Assembly (NCBI GenBank): GCA_964035795.1
Contig: OZ038324.1
Location: 8,444,878-8,508,877, forward strand
Length of the DNA stretch: 64,000 nt
Source: Pterobdella sp. o SKG-2022
Lineage: Eukaryota; Annelida; Clitellata; Hirudinida; Piscicolidae
Reading direction: 5' to 3'
The notes below the pieces were generated by a model. That model had not been told where the DNA came from, did not search any database, and saw nothing but the letters and a program-made list of their open reading frames with translations. The translations under genes were made by a program, and so were the position numbers. Below, piece by piece: positions 61,343 through 64,000 of this stretch; position 1 is the first letter of the stretch; each line of letters begins with the position of its first letter.

Positions 61343-64000
61343 TCAGAGAGGTTCGATGAGAGGGTGAAGATGGGTGACAAAGCTGCGTTCAAATTGAGCA
61401 TCCGAAAAGCGCAAAACAGAATTTTTGGCATTCTGTTTTAATCTCAATCTTTCTTCTTCCGTCATGCAGAATATATCAGTCAATGCCTCAGAATAAGAAT
61501 TTTCATCAGAAGCCAAAAACCCTGTCTTATCTCCCTGGTGGGGGATGATGATGTCTGCACGAGGTCCTCCAGAATTGTGGGCCAGCATAACTAACCCTGC
61601 AGCCATGCATTCCACGACACCTGTGTATGGGTTGTCATTCATTATTGAAAATTTTTATTTTATGAAGGTTAAGTAGGAACAAAAAAAATATGAGTTGAAC
61701 ATAATTTCTGGAAAAATAACTCATTTCAATTCTACAATAATTATCTCTAGAATAGCCTCTTTAGAATAATTATTTTAAATTAAAAAAAAAATAATTAAAA
61801 GTACAAGAAAATCAAAAGAAGAAACAAAATGAAATCAACAGACCAATGCCAAAATGTTCATTCCACATGGTATGGAGACCGACTGATGTTTGTTGCAAAA
61901 TTTTTTTCAACTCATAGAACGACACATTCAACTTAAACTCCACTGATGCTTGAAGTCCCATTTCAGCCACCATCTGCTTCAACTCATCCACTCTCTGTTC
62001 ATCATCTAACCCTCGACAACTGCCCACCAGTATCAACTTGAAGGACTGTTGTTTTTTTGTGGGCCAACTAGTTATTTTTGGATATACATTATAGTTGTGA
62101 TAAATAAGATTTGGAAGTATAACGTCTGTCTGTTTATCAATTTTAACAAGTAACCACATTTATACACTTCCTACTTTGATATATTCGCATTTAATTAAAA
62201 TGTACCGAAAATCATTCAAACCAAAAGATTTTAAACCAGCAACTTCAAAATATGAATTAATCAGACAGAGAACATATAGAGGTTATGAACCTTAGATTTA
62301 AGATGGTTGAGTCTGAGTTGTTCATGCACGTCAACTTCATTCCGATTGCGCTTGAGTGAGTTCAAAAAGGTTTGTAGCAAGCGTAGTTGCAACTTATGGT
62401 TTTTTTCTGGTCTGTTGGAGTGTTTTAGTTCCAAAATGGCCAAAAACCTATTTTATAAAAATTGATGAATATCTTTTGTAAGTAATGTCATCATTATTAA
62501 GATTTAAAATCCTCATTTCGAAATTTGGAGCAGTCATTAATAAAAGCTTATCCCAAAACAATATAAAACAACAGATAAAACCTCCATTCACATCTAAGCA
62601 AACATTAAACAATATCTGCAACAAACACATAAAACAAAAAACAACCCAAATAAGCAGCACACCTGAATTGAGCAATTGATGTGATATAATGCACACCATC
62701 ATTTTTGTCTTGGGGATTCTCACAGATGGGTAGTTTGAGGAAATCTTCAACATTACATGGAGGGTACAGTAGATGGGTGTGTGGGTGTTGCCATATTGAG
62801 TCAATGTGGTTTTTTGTCCACATAGAATTCACCATTACCACATCTGAAAAACTGTGGTTGGTGTTCGGAAATAGATGTATTTTTATATTTATTATTCATT
62901 TTTGGCTTGAGCATTAACAATAGTTATTTCTGGTGAGTGTTATTTATGAATATTTATACTAAAATTTGGTATAGGAGATTGTATGTATTTTTAGAGAACT
63001 TTTACTAATGAATAAAATTTTTCCATTATGAATAAATTCTTTGTTGCTATGAAAATAGCACAAACATATACGGAAAGAATTAAATACCTTCCAACCATCC
63101 CATAAAGGCAAGCAAAAATCTTGTAGTAGCTGTGATAAATTTTTTAATTGTTAACTTGAGGATAAAAATTAAAACAATTGAAATATATTATAATAGAAAC
63201 AAACACTATGGTTTATTGAGAAACTTAATACACAAAGCTTTTCATAAGAGTATCTTACATTATCAAGTGTGAAATATATTGTAAGTATACTCACACAAAC
63301 TTAGCCTTGGAGAAGATGAGATTGTTGGAAATGAATGCTGCATTGTTATGGCTATCTCTTCTATCTGCCACCTTTATTATGTATCAAAAAAATATTAAAA
63401 TATCTTGGAATTTATAAATAAATTATAAAAAACGCATTACCACTTCGAGCATATCACATGATATGGTGGGGTAGTGCACGTAACAACCAACAGGACATCC
63501 AGCCAAGTATTTAAACAAAGGATAAGTGAAAGCATATCCCATGGAATCAAAATAAATGTCTGGTATGAACTTAAAAAGAGCTTCAAATCCAAGAAAAATT
63601 GAGCCGAGAGATTGGAGAAGTAATGTGAATCGAGGATATGTTGCTGCTTCAACTAATTTTATGGTTTGTAAAGAAATAAACGAGATTGATAAAGAGTCGG
63701 TACGAGGAAGGTCAATATTGAATCTATTTTTAACTCTTTCCAACACTGCTTCTCGGGAAGTGTTCACAATGTCTCCTGTATAGATCACACACCTCACATG
63801 ATTATATCTGTTGTGTGCAAAACAAATTTTAATCTAGAATGCCATTAAAATTAGAAAATAAAATTAAAATTTAATTTTAAAAAATTTGACACAATAACTA
63901 TAAGAGTTTGATGATATAAAATTTCTAATAATTTGAAACCTGTTTTGTAGAGACTTAATGGCCTCCCAAAGAACTCTTTCACCTCCTCCTCCAGCATTGC
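61343..64000 (-). CDS. ALG11: ALG11, GDP-Man:Man3GlcNAc2-PP-dolichol alpha-1,2-mannosyltransferase (5' end outside window)
   Basis: Adds the fourth and fifth mannoses to the dolichol-linked N-glycan precursor on the cytosolic face of the ER. Eight exons in the window: 64000-63940 (cut by the edge), 63807-63441, 63371-63295, 63129-63088, 62851-62663, 62411-62291, 62045-61844, 61620-61343; about 445 aa, missing roughly the first 45 or more. Motifs in order: [11 protein letters not shown] (GDP-sugar loop), [77 protein letters not shown], and the GT4-family E-x7-E of EHFGIGVVE, then AHNSGGP. All phases close and no stops occur. The acceptor before 62045 is A-rich (CACAAAAAAACAACAG). Confidence 0.97.

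Overview
This is nuclear DNA from an animal. It is AT-rich and full of microsatellites, and its protein genes are split by many short GT-AG introns. The gene set is metazoan: GLG1, a CPEB2/3/4-type factor, an SLC22 transporter, a C2H2 zinc-finger protein, a ZCCHC8-like protein, RWDD2 and ALG11. A tRNA-derived SINE, a LINE remnant and a fold-back repeat family are also present. Compact genes, possible trans-splice acceptors and one operon-like pair would fit an invertebrate such as a tunicate, but the species cannot be fixed from this sequence and that placement is weak.

Layout. 1-19.8 kb is gene-poor: a long pure (ACT)n tract, tetranucleotide and (CA)n/(TG)n arrays, AT-rich DNA and one tRNA-Leu(TAA). 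19.8-30.7 kb (minus) is a complete 29-exon GLG1 gene; every splice phase closes and it encodes 1134 aa. 35.1-39.3 kb (plus) is an 11-exon gene for an unrecognised tail-anchored protein. 40.6-44.5 kb (plus) is a complete CPEB gene. 47.7-51.2 kb (plus) is a complete 11-exon SLC22 carrier. 51.6-53.1 kb (minus) is a damaged carbonic-anhydrase-like gene, next to a LINE remnant and a SINE (53.2-54.0 kb). 54.9-61.1 kb (plus) holds three close head-to-tail genes: a five-finger C2H2 protein, a ZCCHC8-like protein with a PSP domain but no zinc knuckle, and RWDD2. 61.3-64 kb (minus) is ALG11, whose 5' end lies beyond the window.

The proteins do not form one pathway. GLG1 and ALG11 both serve the secretory pathway; CPEB and ZCCHC8 both act on RNA. 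The most striking genome-level signal is in the introns. In GLG1, CPEB, SLC22 and the unknown gene, many sense-strand introns start G/T-rich and end A/C-rich, often as actual (GT)n or (CA)n, so their two ends could pair and several acceptors lack a pyrimidine tract. Introns of the zinc-finger, ZCCHC8 and RWDD2 genes mostly look conventional. Exon coordinates below were derived by hand from reading frame, splice consensus and remembered family sequence, so individual boundaries may be off by a few bases.
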